The position numbers were made by a program, and so were the translations under genes. Positions 1 to 7,852 of a DNA stretch of 64,000 nucleotides are shown in pieces. Positions within the stretch are counted from its first letter, which is position 1, and every line of letters starts with the position of its first letter. The stretch covers positions 1 through 64,000 of the forward strand of contig JAEKLF010000060.1 in the NCBI GenBank assembly GCA_019509985.1. Reading direction: 5' to 3'. Origin of the DNA: Burkholderiales bacterium. Lineage in GTDB: Bacteria > Pseudomonadota > Gammaproteobacteria > Burkholderiales > Burkholderiaceae_C. The notes beneath the pieces were generated by a model. It searched no databases. It saw nothing but the letters and a program-made list of their open reading frames with translations, and was not told the origin of the DNA.

Positions 1-3
1 CGC

Positions 4-594
4 ATGGCGCTCGCACTCGTCGTTGTTGCAAGTCCAAGTCGTGACAGCTTCGCTCACGCGATGGCTGCTGTCGCCACAAGTAGGTTGCGCGAACGCGGCT
101 ACGAAATAGCGTTCCACGACTTGTATGACGAGGGGTTTGACCCTGTGCAACGAGCCAGCGAGCGGGACAATTCCACGTCGTCCGACGCGCTCGTTGAACT
201 TCACTGCTCCGAGCTTGGGCGCGCAGATCTCATCCTCGTCTTCCATCCGAATTGGTGGGGTCAACCGCCCGCGGTTCTCAAGGGCTGGATCGACCGCGTA
301 TTCCGCCTTGGCACGGCGTACGCCTATCCCGAGGGTGCAGGGCCAGAGGGTGTGCCGACTGGCCTGCTTAGAGCGCGTCACGCGCTGATCTTCAACACCT
401 CCAACACGCCAGCCGACAGAGAGCGCGAGGTGTTCGGCGACCCACTGGAAGCGCTCTGGAAGGCCTGCGTATTCGGCCTGTGCGGCGTTTCAAGCGTCAT
501 TCGGCGCATGTATGGTCCCATGGCAGCCAGTTCGAGCCAGCAGCGGGAACTCTGGCTTACCGAGGTACGCACGCTAGTCGAAAATGCTGCCTAA
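4..594 (+). CDS. NAD(P)H dehydrogenase (quinone)-type flavodoxin-fold oxidoreductase
   Basis: A 196-residue cytoplasmic protein of the Flavodoxin_2 (NQO1/MdaB/KefF-like) family, expected to bind FAD or FMN and transfer two electrons from NAD(P)H to quinones or similar acceptors. It opens directly with a beta-strand (ALALVVVASP) followed by the phosphate-binding loop region PSRDSFAHAM. Residues 81-100 (HPNWWGQPPAVLKGWIDRVF) form the family signature around the flavin and interface. Length matches the family (about 190-200). The start lies only 3 bases from the window edge, but beta-1 begins immediately, so this ATG is probably the real one. It stands alone on its strand, and a hairpin follows its stop. 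The family assignment is firm; the substrate cannot be told. Confidence 0.88.
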   Translation: MALALVVVASPSRDSFAHAMAAVATSRLRERGYEIAFHDLYDEGFDPVQRASERDNSTSSDALVELHCSELGRADLILVFHPNWWGQPPAVLKGWIDRVFRLGTAYAYPEGAGPEGVPTGLLRARHALIFNTSNTPADREREVFGDPLEALWKACVFGLCGVSSVIRRMYGPMAASSSQQRELWLTEVRTLVENAA

Positions 595-622
595 TCCCTG
601 AATCCGTGACCTCGACTGCCGC

Positions 623-639
623 GCATCGGCAGCCGATGC
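623..639. terminator. Hairpin downstream of the oxidoreductase gene (terminator-like, no T-tract)
   Basis: A perfect 7-bp inverted repeat, GCATCGG-CAG-CCGATGC, with a three-base loop, 29 bases after the preceding stop codon. No run of T follows on either strand, so an intrinsic terminator is only suggested. It could also be a transcript-end stabilising hairpin. Confidence 0.35.
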
Positions 640-693
640 CGATCACCTGATTGCGGCTTGCGAGTCGATGGTCATGACGCATGAACTGGCGGC

Positions 694-706
694 TTGGTCT
701 GGCCAT
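694..706. promoter_or_regulatory. Weak match to the window's GntR/FadR-type operator, upstream of the GH39 gene
   Basis: TTGGTCTGGCCAT differs in two bases from the perfect palindrome TTGGTCTGACCAA found at 41601-41613 ahead of the GH42-GH31-GH2 operon. It lies about 120 bases before the chosen GH39 start. The left half-site is intact and the right half is degraded. Seen alone this would be weak; the link to the other sites is an inference. Confidence 0.3.
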
Positions 707-826
707 TCAGCTCGCCACGACGCCAAAGCCCTTCCTACACTGCGCCCACTACGAGCGGCGCAGGCAGCGGATGTCGACGCTCGCGGTCCACGCCCTTTTG
801 GCCGCTCGTTCACCTCTTCTCATGCC

Positions 827-2521
827 ATGAAGCTCCAGCCACTGCCCCGGATCCTCACCCTCTTCATGGTCGGCCTGGTGGTCGCCGCTGCACAGGCGCA
901 GGCGCAACCGGCCGAGTCCTTCCCGGTGCAGGTTGAGGTGGACGCCAGCCGCACCATGGGCGAGCTCAAGCCCATCTGGCGCTTCTTCGGCGCCGACGAG
1001 CCCAACTACGCGACCATGAAGGACGGCCGCAAGCTGATGAAGCACCTGGGCGACCTGCGGCCGGGGAATGTGTACTTCCGCGCGCACAACCTGCTGAACA
1101 CGGGCGACGGCACGCCGGCGTTCAAGTGGGGCAGCACCAATGCCTACACCGAGGACCGTGACGGCAAGCCCGTCTACGACTGGACGGTCACCGACCGCAT
1201 CATCGACACCTACCTCGAACGCGGCGTGAGGCCCTACCTGCAGATCGGCTTCATGCCGCAGGCCTTGTCGAGCGCCAAGCCGGGCACGCCCTACCAGCAC
1301 AGCTGGCGCCCGGGCTTCGCCTACGACTTGATCGCCGGCGGCTGGAACGCCCCGCCCAAGGACTACGCCAAGTGGGCCGAGCTGGTCTTCCAGTGGACCC
1401 AGCACTGCGTGGAGCGCTACGGCCGCGAGGAGGTGCTACGCTGGTACTTCGAGGTCTGGAACGAGCCCAATGGCCCAGCCTACTGGACCGGCACGCAGGA
1501 CGAGTTCAACAAGCTGCATGACCACGCCATAGCCGCCGTGCGCCGGGCCTTGCCTGGGGCACGCGTGGGCGGGCCGGACGTCGCCGGCTCGGGCGGCGCC
1601 TTCATGGACGCCTTCCTGCAGCATGTCGTGCACGGCAAGAACCACGCGACCGGGCAGACCGGCACGCCGACCGACTTCCTGGCCTTCCATGCCAAGGGCA
1701 GCCCGCGCTTCGTCGATGGGCGCGTGCGCATGAGCATGTCACCGCAGTTGAGCGGCATCGACAAGGGCTTCCAGAAGATCGCCGCGGTGCCAGAGCTGAA
1801 GGACAAGCCCATCGTCATCGGTGAGAACGACCCCGAGGGCTGCGCCGCCTGCCCCGGCCCGCAGAATGCCTACCGCAACGGCACCATGTACTCCAGCTAC
1901 ACGGCGGCCAGCTACAAGCGCATCTGGCAGCTGGCCGAGCGGCACCAGGTGAACCTGGAAGGCGCGCTGACCTGGGCCTTCACCTTCGAGGACCAGCCCT
2001 GGTTCGCGGGCTACCGCCAGCTGGCGACGAACGGTGTCGACCTGCCCGTGCTCAACGTGTTCCGCATGTTCGCCAAGCTCGGGCCGACGCAGCTGCATGC
2101 CGCCAGCGATGCCGAGGTGGCGCTTGACGACATCATCACGAACGGCGTTCGCGGCCGGCCCGACGTGGGCGTGCTCGCCACGCGCGCGCCGGACGGCAAG
2201 GTCGCGGTCATGACCTGGCACTATCACGACGACGATGCCAGCGGCCCCGATGCGGCCGTCAGCCTGAAGCTGGCGGGCCTGGGCCGGCAGGCGACGCGCA
2301 CGGTGACGCAGTGGCGTGTGGACAAGTCCCATGCCAACGCCTTCACGGCCTGGCAGGCGATGGGCTCACCCCAGGCGCCGGACGCGAGACAGTACGCCCA
2401 GCTGGAAGCCGCCTCCCTGATGGCGCCAGCCGCGCTGCCGGCGCTTGCAGTGGCCGACGGCGCCGCCACGCTGAGCTTCACGCTGCCGCGGCAGGGCGTG
2501 ACGCTGCTCGTCATCGAATAG
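827..2521 (+). CDS. Secreted GH39-type glycosidase (beta-xylosidase-like)
   Basis: A 564-residue exported glycoside hydrolase resembling GH39 beta-xylosidases, retaining enzymes that cleave beta-linked xylose from oligosaccharides. The start at 827 is chosen because MKLQPLPRIL plus a hydrophobic stretch ending in AQAQAQP forms a clear signal peptide; an in-frame ATG at 668 would add 53 low-quality residues. The TIM-barrel acid/base is probably E213 in YFEVWNEPNG, and the nucleophile candidate is E333 in VIGENDPEG. A C-terminal beta-sandwich follows from about residue 440. It is a single gene, not in an operon, with a weak operator-like site upstream. Its role fits the hemicellulose genes at 35-50 and 58-64 kb. 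The GH39 family call is moderately sure; beta-xylosidase activity is inferred. Confidence 0.78.
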   Translation: MKLQPLPRILTLFMVGLVVAAAQAQAQPAESFPVQVEVDASRTMGELKPIWRFFGADEPNYATMKDGRKLMKHLGDLRPGNVYFRAHNLLNTGDGTPAFKWGSTNAYTEDRDGKPVYDWTVTDRIIDTYLERGVRPYLQIGFMPQALSSAKPGTPYQHSWRPGFAYDLIAGGWNAPPKDYAKWAELVFQWTQHCVERYGREEVLRWYFEVWNEPNGPAYWTGTQDEFNKLHDHAIAAVRRALPGARVGGPDVAGSGGAFMDAFLQHVVHGKNHATGQTGTPTDFLAFHAKGSPRFVDGRVRMSMSPQLSGIDKGFQKIAAVPELKDKPIVIGENDPEGCAACPGPQNAYRNGTMYSSYTAASYKRIWQLAERHQVNLEGALTWAFTFEDQPWFAGYRQLATNGVDLPVLNVFRMFAKLGPTQLHAASDAEVALDDIITNGVRGRPDVGVLATRAPDGKVAVMTWHYHDDDASGPDAAVSLKLAGLGRQATRTVTQWRVDKSHANAFTAWQAMGSPQAPDARQYAQLEAASLMAPAALPALAVADGAATLSFTLPRQGVTLLVIE

Positions 2522-2618
2522 CGCCACTGCGCCGGTCCCGCGAACCGCAAGCTCGACGTACGGAAGTGGCGGGCTGGCCGACGCGGCGACCTACCTTGGG
2601 CATCCGCAGACTGCACAT

Positions 2619-2814
2619 CTACAGGCGGCCTTGGTCGTCGCCGCGTTTGGTGATGCATCCCAGCACCGTCTTGCCGCCGCCGGAGTTTTGCCGGAGCACC
2701 CCGCCCAGCCACGAGCGAACTGCGCGTCGTTCTTGACTGCTTGAAGGATCTGAATGACGCGCTTGGCCAGATCGACCCGACTCGGGTAATCTCGTTCAGG
2801 GGCTTCCCTTTCAC
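2619..2814 (-). pseudogene. Relic of an IS110-family transposase (frameshifted, internally deleted)
   Basis: Read on the minus strand, three frames together recover IS110-family signatures. From 2814 a GTG frame gives KGKPLNEITRVG. Loss of one base then shifts into a second frame giving DLAKRVIQI, which together restores the family N-terminus RVGIDLAKRVIQ with its first DEDD-type aspartate. From about 2717 a third frame gives SWLGGVLRQNSGGGKTVLG followed by CITKRGD, which matches the conserved C-terminal block (aWLGl.pRQ.SsGGK..LG.I.KRGD). Everything between, some 200 or more residues in intact elements, is missing. No terminal repeats could be defined. This is a dead fragment, useful as a marker of a past insertion between the GH39 and DUF2267 genes. 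Confidence 0.72.
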
Positions 2815-2971
2815 GGGCTTGCAGATTGACGATTCGCACCATCAATCTTGGCGCCTCGACGCCGTGGGCCAGAAGGTGTGGAGGTCCCCTCATGTTCCTG
2901 CAAAGGCCCGCCTTCGGCAGCCCGCTTGAGTCAAACGGCAAGCCACACCACAACCCACGGCAGCACAGGTC

Positions 2972-3394
2972 ATGACTTGGCCATCCCAGTATCAGCGCGC
3001 ATCCATCGAATTCGAGCGGTTCATGGTCGCCGCGCGCGACGCTGCTGGGCTGCAGACAACCAACCAGGCCTGGAACATGGTCGATGGTGTTCTTCGTGCA
3101 TTCCGGCGCCGCCTGACTGTTGAGCAGGCACTTCGGTTCGCCGACTGCCTTCCTCCCGTGCTCCGCGCGCTCTTCGTTGAAGACTGGCATCCGCAACCCA
3201 GCCCCGCGCCGTTGGCCACACGCGAGGAGATCCTTGAGGAAGTGCGCAGCATCAGGCATGAGCACAACTTCTCTCCGCCAAACGCCGTTGAAGCTGTCGT
3301 AGCGGCGCTCCGAGTCTGCGTGGAGCCGGCGGCCCTGGAGCGTGGTCTCTCCGCCGTGCCAGATGCCGTCAAAACCTTCTGGTTCCCACCTTGA
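2972..3394 (+). CDS. DUF2267 domain protein
   Basis: A 140-residue soluble protein matching the DUF2267 family throughout. It has an amphipathic helical start (YQRASIEFERFMVAARDAAG), the helix LTVEQALRFADCLPPVLRAL, the tryptophan-containing FVEDWHP, and a long C-terminal helical segment with EEILEEVRSI. No signal peptide or membrane segment is present. The biochemical role of DUF2267 is not established. It lies between an IS110 relic and a DUF2867 gene on the same strand, with 70 bases to the latter, so co-transcription is possible. The identity of the domain is confident; no function is claimed. Confidence 0.8.
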   Translation: MTWPSQYQRASIEFERFMVAARDAAGLQTTNQAWNMVDGVLRAFRRRLTVEQALRFADCLPPVLRALFVEDWHPQPSPAPLATREEILEEVRSIRHEHNFSPPNAVEAVVAALRVCVEPAALERGLSAVPDAVKTFWFPP

Positions 3395-3464
3395 GATGGC
3401 ATCGTCGGAGGCGGACCCTCTCTGATCGTGAAGCCATCTTGTCCAGGCCTCGGTAGGCCCATCC

Positions 3465-4007
3465 ATGTCAAGCGAACTCACGCCAATAACGCAGGTTGCC
3501 ATCCCGTCGCAGTCTGCCGTCGCGACGGCATTCAAGACGGTCAATCTCGCAGACGCGTTTTCGATTCAACTTCCTTCTGACGCCTCTATGAATCCAGATG
3601 TTCTGGCCCGATTCATCTTCTCGGTGCAGCCATCTTGGATCGGAGCGCTCACCAACGTCCGCGATGCAATCGTTGCGGGATTCGGTTTGAAGACCGCCAA
3701 GCACCTCGCCACGCTCTCCGGTGACGCGACAGCTCCTCGCATCAGCATCTTCAGGGTCTTTGGCATCAGCGATACCGAGGTCGTCTTGGGCGAGAACGAC
3801 AAGCATCTCGACTTCCGGGTGTCGATTCTTTGTACGCCGGGCTCACCGCCAAGTGCCGGTGGCCAGCTGACCCTGTCAACCGTCGTTCACTGCCACAACC
3901 TTCTGGGCCGAACCTACCTGTCGATCATTGCCCCCTTCCATCGCCAGGTTGTGAAGGCCAGTCTTCGTCGCGCCGCATGCGTTGGATGGCCCAAGGCAAG
4001 TGCCTAG
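3465..4007 (+). CDS. DUF2867 domain protein
   Basis: A 180-residue soluble protein of the DUF2867 family. Visible hallmarks are the N-terminal ADAFSIQLP segment (about residues 30-38), the helix MNPDVLARFIFSVQPSWIGA with LTNVRDAIV following, the FGLK motif, and a strand-rich second half with GENDKHLDFRVSIL and NLLGRTYLSIIAPFHRQVVK. In other bacteria the domain is found alone or fused to NAD(P)-binding epimerase-like domains, but its activity is unknown. It follows a DUF2267 gene and converges on egtD. The start is preceded by GGCCCATCC, which gives no strong ribosome-binding site, so the exact start is less sure than the domain. Confidence 0.78.
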   Translation: MSSELTPITQVAIPSQSAVATAFKTVNLADAFSIQLPSDASMNPDVLARFIFSVQPSWIGALTNVRDAIVAGFGLKTAKHLATLSGDATAPRISIFRVFGISDTEVVLGENDKHLDFRVSILCTPGSPPSAGGQLTLSTVVHCHNLLGRTYLSIIAPFHRQVVKASLRRAACVGWPKASA

Positions 4008-4106
4008 AGGCATGTCATGTTTACCAAGCCCATCAGGCCGAGAGGCGCTGAAAGCCAAGGCGCAAGCCGGTCCAGCCGGCCCCGCCTCGAACGTTGAGCG
4101 GCCGCT

Positions 4107-5078
4107 TCAGTCGCCCGCTGCCTCCAGCCACAGCACGGCAAACCACCCGTTCGCGTCCGTCCACACCTTGCCTGGCTTGAACCCCGCCCGCGCGGCCAGC
4201 GCCTGGAAGCCTTCGACGGTGTACTTGTGCGAGTGCTCGGTGTGCAGCGTTTCGCCCGCGCGGAACTCGTAGATCTCGCCACCGAGCTGCAGGTCCAGTG
4301 CACGCCTGGCGCGCAGGTGCATCTCGATGCGGCGGTAGGCCGGGTTGTAGAAGGCCAGGTGCTCGAAACCGTCGTGCGGGAACTCGGCGCCGAGTTCCTT
4401 GCGCGCCCGCTGCAGGAGGTTCAGGTTGAAGGCCGCCGTCACGCCAGCGGCGTCGTTGTAGGCCGCGTGCAGCGTCGCCGGGTCCTTCTCCAGGTCGATG
4501 CCGATCAACAGGCCGCCGCCAGCCAGCTCGCTCGCGGCCAGGCGCAGGAAGGCGTCGGCCTCGGCGGGCGTGAAGTTGCCGATGCTGGAGCCCGGGAAGA
4601 AGCCGACGCGGCGGCTGCCTTCGGGGCAGGGCGGCAGCGTGTGCGGGCGGGTGAAGTCGGCCACCAGCGGCTGGATGGCCAGGCCCGGGTAGTCGCCCGC
4701 CAGGCCGTCGCAGGCCGCCAGCAGGTGCGGGCCGGAAATGTCCACCGGCACGAACTGCACGCTGTCGCGCGGGATGGCGTCCAGCAGCAGGCGCACCTTG
4801 CGCAGCGCGCCGGCGCCGTATTCGACGAGTTGCACCTGGCCACCCATCTGTGCGGCCATGTCGTCGGCATGCGTCTGCAGCAGCGACAACTCAGTGCGCG
4901 TCGGGTAGTACTCGGGCAGCTCGCAAATCTGTTCGAACAGCTTGGAGCCCGCCTCGTCGTAGAAGTATTTCGGCGAGATCGCCTTGGGCGCGCGGTTCAG
5001 CGCCGCATGCAGGTCGGCCGCGAATTCTTCGTGGTCTGCTGAGGCGCGGGGCTGGCGCCATTCGATTCCTGGTTTCAT
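4107..5078 (-). CDS. egtD: L-histidine N(alpha)-methyltransferase EgtD
   Basis: A 323-residue SAM-dependent methyltransferase that converts histidine to hercynine (N-alpha-trimethylhistidine), the first step of ergothioneine synthesis, in the cytoplasm. Family hallmarks are SPKYFYDEAGSKLFEQIC (35-52) followed by PEYYPTRTE (55-63), the SAM-binding VEYGAGALRKVRLLLDAI (85-102), PVDIS (111-115) and FFPGSSIGNFTP (160-171). Length matches EgtD (about 320). The start at 5078 is fixed by translational coupling: its ATG overlaps the TGA of egtB in an ATGA. A longer in-frame reading upstream is only antisense to egtB. Gene order egtB-egtD with no egtA or egtC nearby fits the simpler proteobacterial pathway. 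Confidence 0.95.
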   Translation of the reverse strand: MKPGIEWRQPRASADHEEFAADLHAALNRAPKAISPKYFYDEAGSKLFEQICELPEYYPTRTELSLLQTHADDMAAQMGGQVQLVEYGAGALRKVRLLLDAIPRDSVQFVPVDISGPHLLAACDGLAGDYPGLAIQPLVADFTRPHTLPPCPEGSRRVGFFPGSSIGNFTPAEADAFLRLAASELAGGGLLIGIDLEKDPATLHAAYNDAAGVTAAFNLNLLQRARKELGAEFPHDGFEHLAFYNPAYRRIEMHLRARRALDLQLGGEIYEFRAGETLHTEHSHKYTVEGFQALAARAGFKPGKVWTDANGWFAVLWLEAAGD

Positions 5079-6229
5079 CTTGCGAGCCTCACTCCACTGA
5101 ACTGCCAGCGCGCGGCTGGCGGGAAAAAATTGCGGTAACTCGGCCGAACATGGCCGGGCGGTGTCGCGAGGCTGCCGCCGCGCAGCACCTGCTGCCCCAC
5201 CATGAACTTGCCGTTGTATTCGCCGACTGCGCCCGCTGCCGGCCGGAAGCCGGGGTAGGGCGCGTAGCTGGAGCGTGTCCACTGCCAGGCCTGGTCGGCG
5301 GCATTCGCGAAGCCCGGCAATTGGCATGCCGCCTCCCACTCGAACTCGGTGGGCAGCCGCGCGCCGGCCCATTCGGCAAAGGCGCAGGCCTCGTAGAAGC
5401 TGAGCTGCTGTACGGGGGCGTTCGGGTCCAGCGGCTGCACGCCGTGCAGTCCGAACACGCTGCCGTCCTCCAGCCAGTAGGCCGGCCGCTGCCAGCCCTG
5501 GGCTTGCACGGCGGCCCAGCCGTCGGACAGCCACAGCAAGGGTTCGCGGTAGCCGCCGGCGTCGATGAAATCAGCGTATTCGCCGCAGGTGACGAGGCGG
5601 TTGCTGATCTCGAAGGGCGCGAGCAGGGCCTGGTGGCGCGGGCCTTCGTTGTCGAAGGCGAAGCCGCCCCCGCCGTGGCCGATGTCGACGATGCCGCCGT
5701 CATGTCGCAGCCAAGCCTGGATCGGTGCGTCGGCCTTCGCAGGCGCGGTGGCGTCGTAGGCGGGCAGCAGGGGATTGCATGAGAAGGCGTGCAGGATGTC
5801 GGTCAGCAGCAGTTCCTGGTGCTGCTGCTCATGATGGCAGCCCAGCTCGACCAGGGCACGCGCATGGTCTGGCGCGTGCGGCAGCAGGTCGGCCAGCGCG
5901 GCGTCGACATGGGCCCGATAGGCCTTGACCTCGGCGAGGCCGGGCCGGCTCAGTAGACCGCGCTGCGGGCGGGCGTGGCGCGGGCCCAGGCTCTCGTAAT
6001 AGGAGTTGAAGAGCCGCGGCCAGCGCTCGTCGAAGACGCAGTAGTCGGGCAGGTGAGGCTCCAGCACCAGGGTCTCGAAGAACCAGGTCGTGTGCGCGAG
6101 ATGCCATTTCGCCGGGCTGGCGTCGGGCATGGACTGGAGCTGGGCGTCCTCGCTCGTCAGCGGGGCGGCCAGGTTCAGCGAATGGGCACGGGTGGCGCGG
6201 AGCAGATCCGATAGCGTGGCGGTCGACAT
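5075..6229 (-). CDS. egtB: Ergothioneine biosynthesis sulfoxide synthase EgtB
   Basis: A 384-residue non-haem iron enzyme that couples hercynine with gamma-glutamylcysteine or cysteine and O2 to form the sulfoxide precursor of ergothioneine. The N-terminal DinB-like domain carries KWHLAHTTWFFE (41-52, candidate ligand H46) and GCHHEQQHQE (130-139), which supplies the HxxxH iron ligands H133 and H137. The C-terminal half is an FGE-sulfatase fold (GGIVDIGHGGGGFAFDNEGP through to GVRLAR). The start MSTATLSDLL at 6229 is chosen because the family begins here; a longer frame to 6445 runs into the divergent TRAP promoter. It is the first gene of the egtBD operon, with 151 bases to the divergent dctP. 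Confidence 0.95.
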   Translation of the reverse strand: MSTATLSDLLRATRAHSLNLAAPLTSEDAQLQSMPDASPAKWHLAHTTWFFETLVLEPHLPDYCVFDERWPRLFNSYYESLGPRHARPQRGLLSRPGLAEVKAYRAHVDAALADLLPHAPDHARALVELGCHHEQQHQELLLTDILHAFSCNPLLPAYDATAPAKADAPIQAWLRHDGGIVDIGHGGGGFAFDNEGPRHQALLAPFEISNRLVTCGEYADFIDAGGYREPLLWLSDGWAAVQAQGWQRPAYWLEDGSVFGLHGVQPLDPNAPVQQLSFYEACAFAEWAGARLPTEFEWEAACQLPGFANAADQAWQWTRSSYAPYPGFRPAAGAVGEYNGKFMVGQQVLRGGSLATPPGHVRPSYRNFFPPAARWQFSGVRLAR

Positions 6230-6380
6230 GGGGTGGAACCGTAGCGCAAACTGCTGCCAACGGTATGTCAGTGCAGGGTTTCTGGCTGTAGGACGAGGCC
6301 GACGGCCCCCTAGGGTGCACGAGGAGCCCCCGGGGCCTTGGTGTCCCCTAGGATCGCGGCACACAAAAAGGAGACCGGGC

Positions 6381-7400
6381 ATGAAAGCAATCGCCTTCAT
6401 CGCCGCCTTGCTGGCCGCCACCGCGGCGCAGGCCGCCGAACCCATCGTCTTGAAGGTGCATCACTTCTGGCCACCGGGGGCGATGCCGCCGACGCAGATC
6501 CTGGCGCCCTGGTGCGACAAGATCGCCGCGGACTCCGGCCAGCGCCTGAAATGCCAGGTCTACCCGGCCATGCAGCTGGGCGGCACGCCGGCCCAGCTGA
6601 TCGACCAGGTCAAGGACGGCGTCGTCGACATCGCCTTCACGCTGCCGGGCTACACGGCGGGGCGCTTCCCGGTCATGGAGGTGTTCGAGCTGCCCTTCAT
6701 GACCAACTCCGCCGAGGCCGCCTCCCGCGCCGCCTGGGACTTCTACGGCAAGTACGCGACCAAGGAGTTCGCCAGCGTCAAGCCGCTGATGTTCGCGACG
6801 CATGACGAGGGCTATCTGCACACGCGCGACAGGCAGATCAAGACCCTGGCCGACTTCAAGGGCCTGAAGCTGCGCGCCCCCACGCGCCAGACCAACAAGC
6901 TGCTGGCGAGCCTGGGCGCCTCGCCCGTGGGCATGCCGCTGCCGGCCGTGGCCGATGCGGTCAGCAAGGGCACCATCGACGGCTTCGCGCTGCCCTGGGA
7001 GGTCATCCCGTCGGTGAAGTTGCACGAGATGGTCAAGTACCACACCGAGACCGACCGCAGCCGGCCGGCGCTGTACAGCGCGGTCTTCATCCTGGCCATG
7101 AACCCGGCGCGCTACGACAGCCTGCCGGCGGACCTGAAGGCGGTCATCGACAAGAACTCCGGCGCCGTGCTGTCGGAGGCCGCCGGCCGCACCTGGGATG
7201 CCAGCCAGGCGCCGGCGCGCAAGTTCGCGGTGGACCGCGGCAACGTCTTCTACACGGTGCCACCCGCCGAAGTGGACAACTGGATCAAGGCCAGCCACCC
7301 GCTCTACGACGACTGGGTGGCCGACATGGACAAGCGCGGCCTGCCCGGCCGGCAGATGCTGAGCGACGCGCAGGCGCTGCTGGCCAAGTACAGGAAGTGA
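6381..7400 (+). CDS. dctP: TRAP transporter solute-binding protein, DctP family
   Basis: A 339-residue periplasmic substrate-binding protein of a tripartite ATP-independent transporter. MKAIAFIAALLAATAAQA is a signal peptide cleaved before AEPIV. The mature protein shows the family pattern KVHHFWPPGA, then QLGGTPAQLIDQVKDGVVDI, then the conserved arginine region LKLRAPTRQTNKLLASLGA that usually contacts a substrate carboxylate. A strong AAAGGAG ribosome site precedes the start at 6381 (6366-6372). The gene is coupled to dctQ by a GTGA overlap, and dctQ to dctM likewise, so all three subunits are made together. The ligand is probably an organic acid by family precedent; it cannot be read from sequence. 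Confidence 0.92.
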   Translation: MKAIAFIAALLAATAAQAAEPIVLKVHHFWPPGAMPPTQILAPWCDKIAADSGQRLKCQVYPAMQLGGTPAQLIDQVKDGVVDIAFTLPGYTAGRFPVMEVFELPFMTNSAEAASRAAWDFYGKYATKEFASVKPLMFATHDEGYLHTRDRQIKTLADFKGLKLRAPTRQTNKLLASLGASPVGMPLPAVADAVSKGTIDGFALPWEVIPSVKLHEMVKYHTETDRSRPALYSAVFILAMNPARYDSLPADLKAVIDKNSGAVLSEAAGRTWDASQAPARKFAVDRGNVFYTVPPAEVDNWIKASHPLYDDWVADMDKRGLPGRQMLSDAQALLAKYRK

Positions 7401-7852
7401 AGTCGCTGGAAAAACTGGCGGCCGCCTTCGCGCTGCTGGGCGGCGTCTGCGCGCTGGCCGTGGCCGGCATGACGCTGTGGAGCGTCATCGGCCGCAATCT
7501 CTGGGCGAGCCCGCTGCGCGGTGACGTCGAGCTGAGCCAGATCGGCATTGCGCTGGCCATCGCGCTGTGCTTGCCCTGGTGCCAGCTGCAGCGCGGCAAC
7601 ATCATCGTGGACTTCTTCACCCAGGCCGCGCCCGAGCGTGTCAACGGCGCGTTGGACCGCTTCGGCGCGCTGCTGCTGGCGGTCATGCTGGGCCTGCTGG
7701 CCTGGCGCGCCGGCGCAGGCGCGCTGGCGGTGGACGAGGCCGGCGAGCAGACCATGATCCTCGGCCTGCCGATGTGGTGGGCCTACGCCATCCTGGCGCC
7801 GGGCCTGGCGCTGACGGCGCTCATCGCCGTCGTGCAGGCGGTGAAGAAGTGA
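7397..7852 (+). CDS. dctQ: TRAP transporter small permease, DctQ family
   Basis: A 151-residue inner-membrane protein with four hydrophobic segments: FALLGGVCALAVAGMTLWSV, IGIALAIALCLPWC, FGALLLAVMLGLLAWRAG, and AYAILAPGLALTALIAVVQA. The conserved small-subunit pattern is present (VIGRNLWASPLRGDVELSQI followed by LPWCQLQRGNIIVDFF). It bridges the binding protein and the large permease in a sodium-coupled TRAP complex. Translation starts at a GTG overlapping the dctP stop (GTGA at 7397-7400), and its own stop overlaps the dctM GTG. Both junctions are 4 bases, so coupling fixes both starts. Confidence 0.9.
   Translation: MKSLEKLAAAFALLGGVCALAVAGMTLWSVIGRNLWASPLRGDVELSQIGIALAIALCLPWCQLQRGNIIVDFFTQAAPERVNGALDRFGALLLAVMLGLLAWRAGAGALAVDEAGEQTMILGLPMWWAYAILAPGLALTALIAVVQAVKK

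Noticed and set aside
2591..3544. A 317-residue minus-strand frame spanning DUF2267
   Set aside because: It covers the DUF2267 gene on the opposite strand; only its last part is meaningful, as one frame of the IS110 relic.
3876..4303. Several short overlapping frames between DUF2867 and egtD
   Set aside because: They are antisense or out-of-frame to the two genes; the true gap is only about 100 bases.
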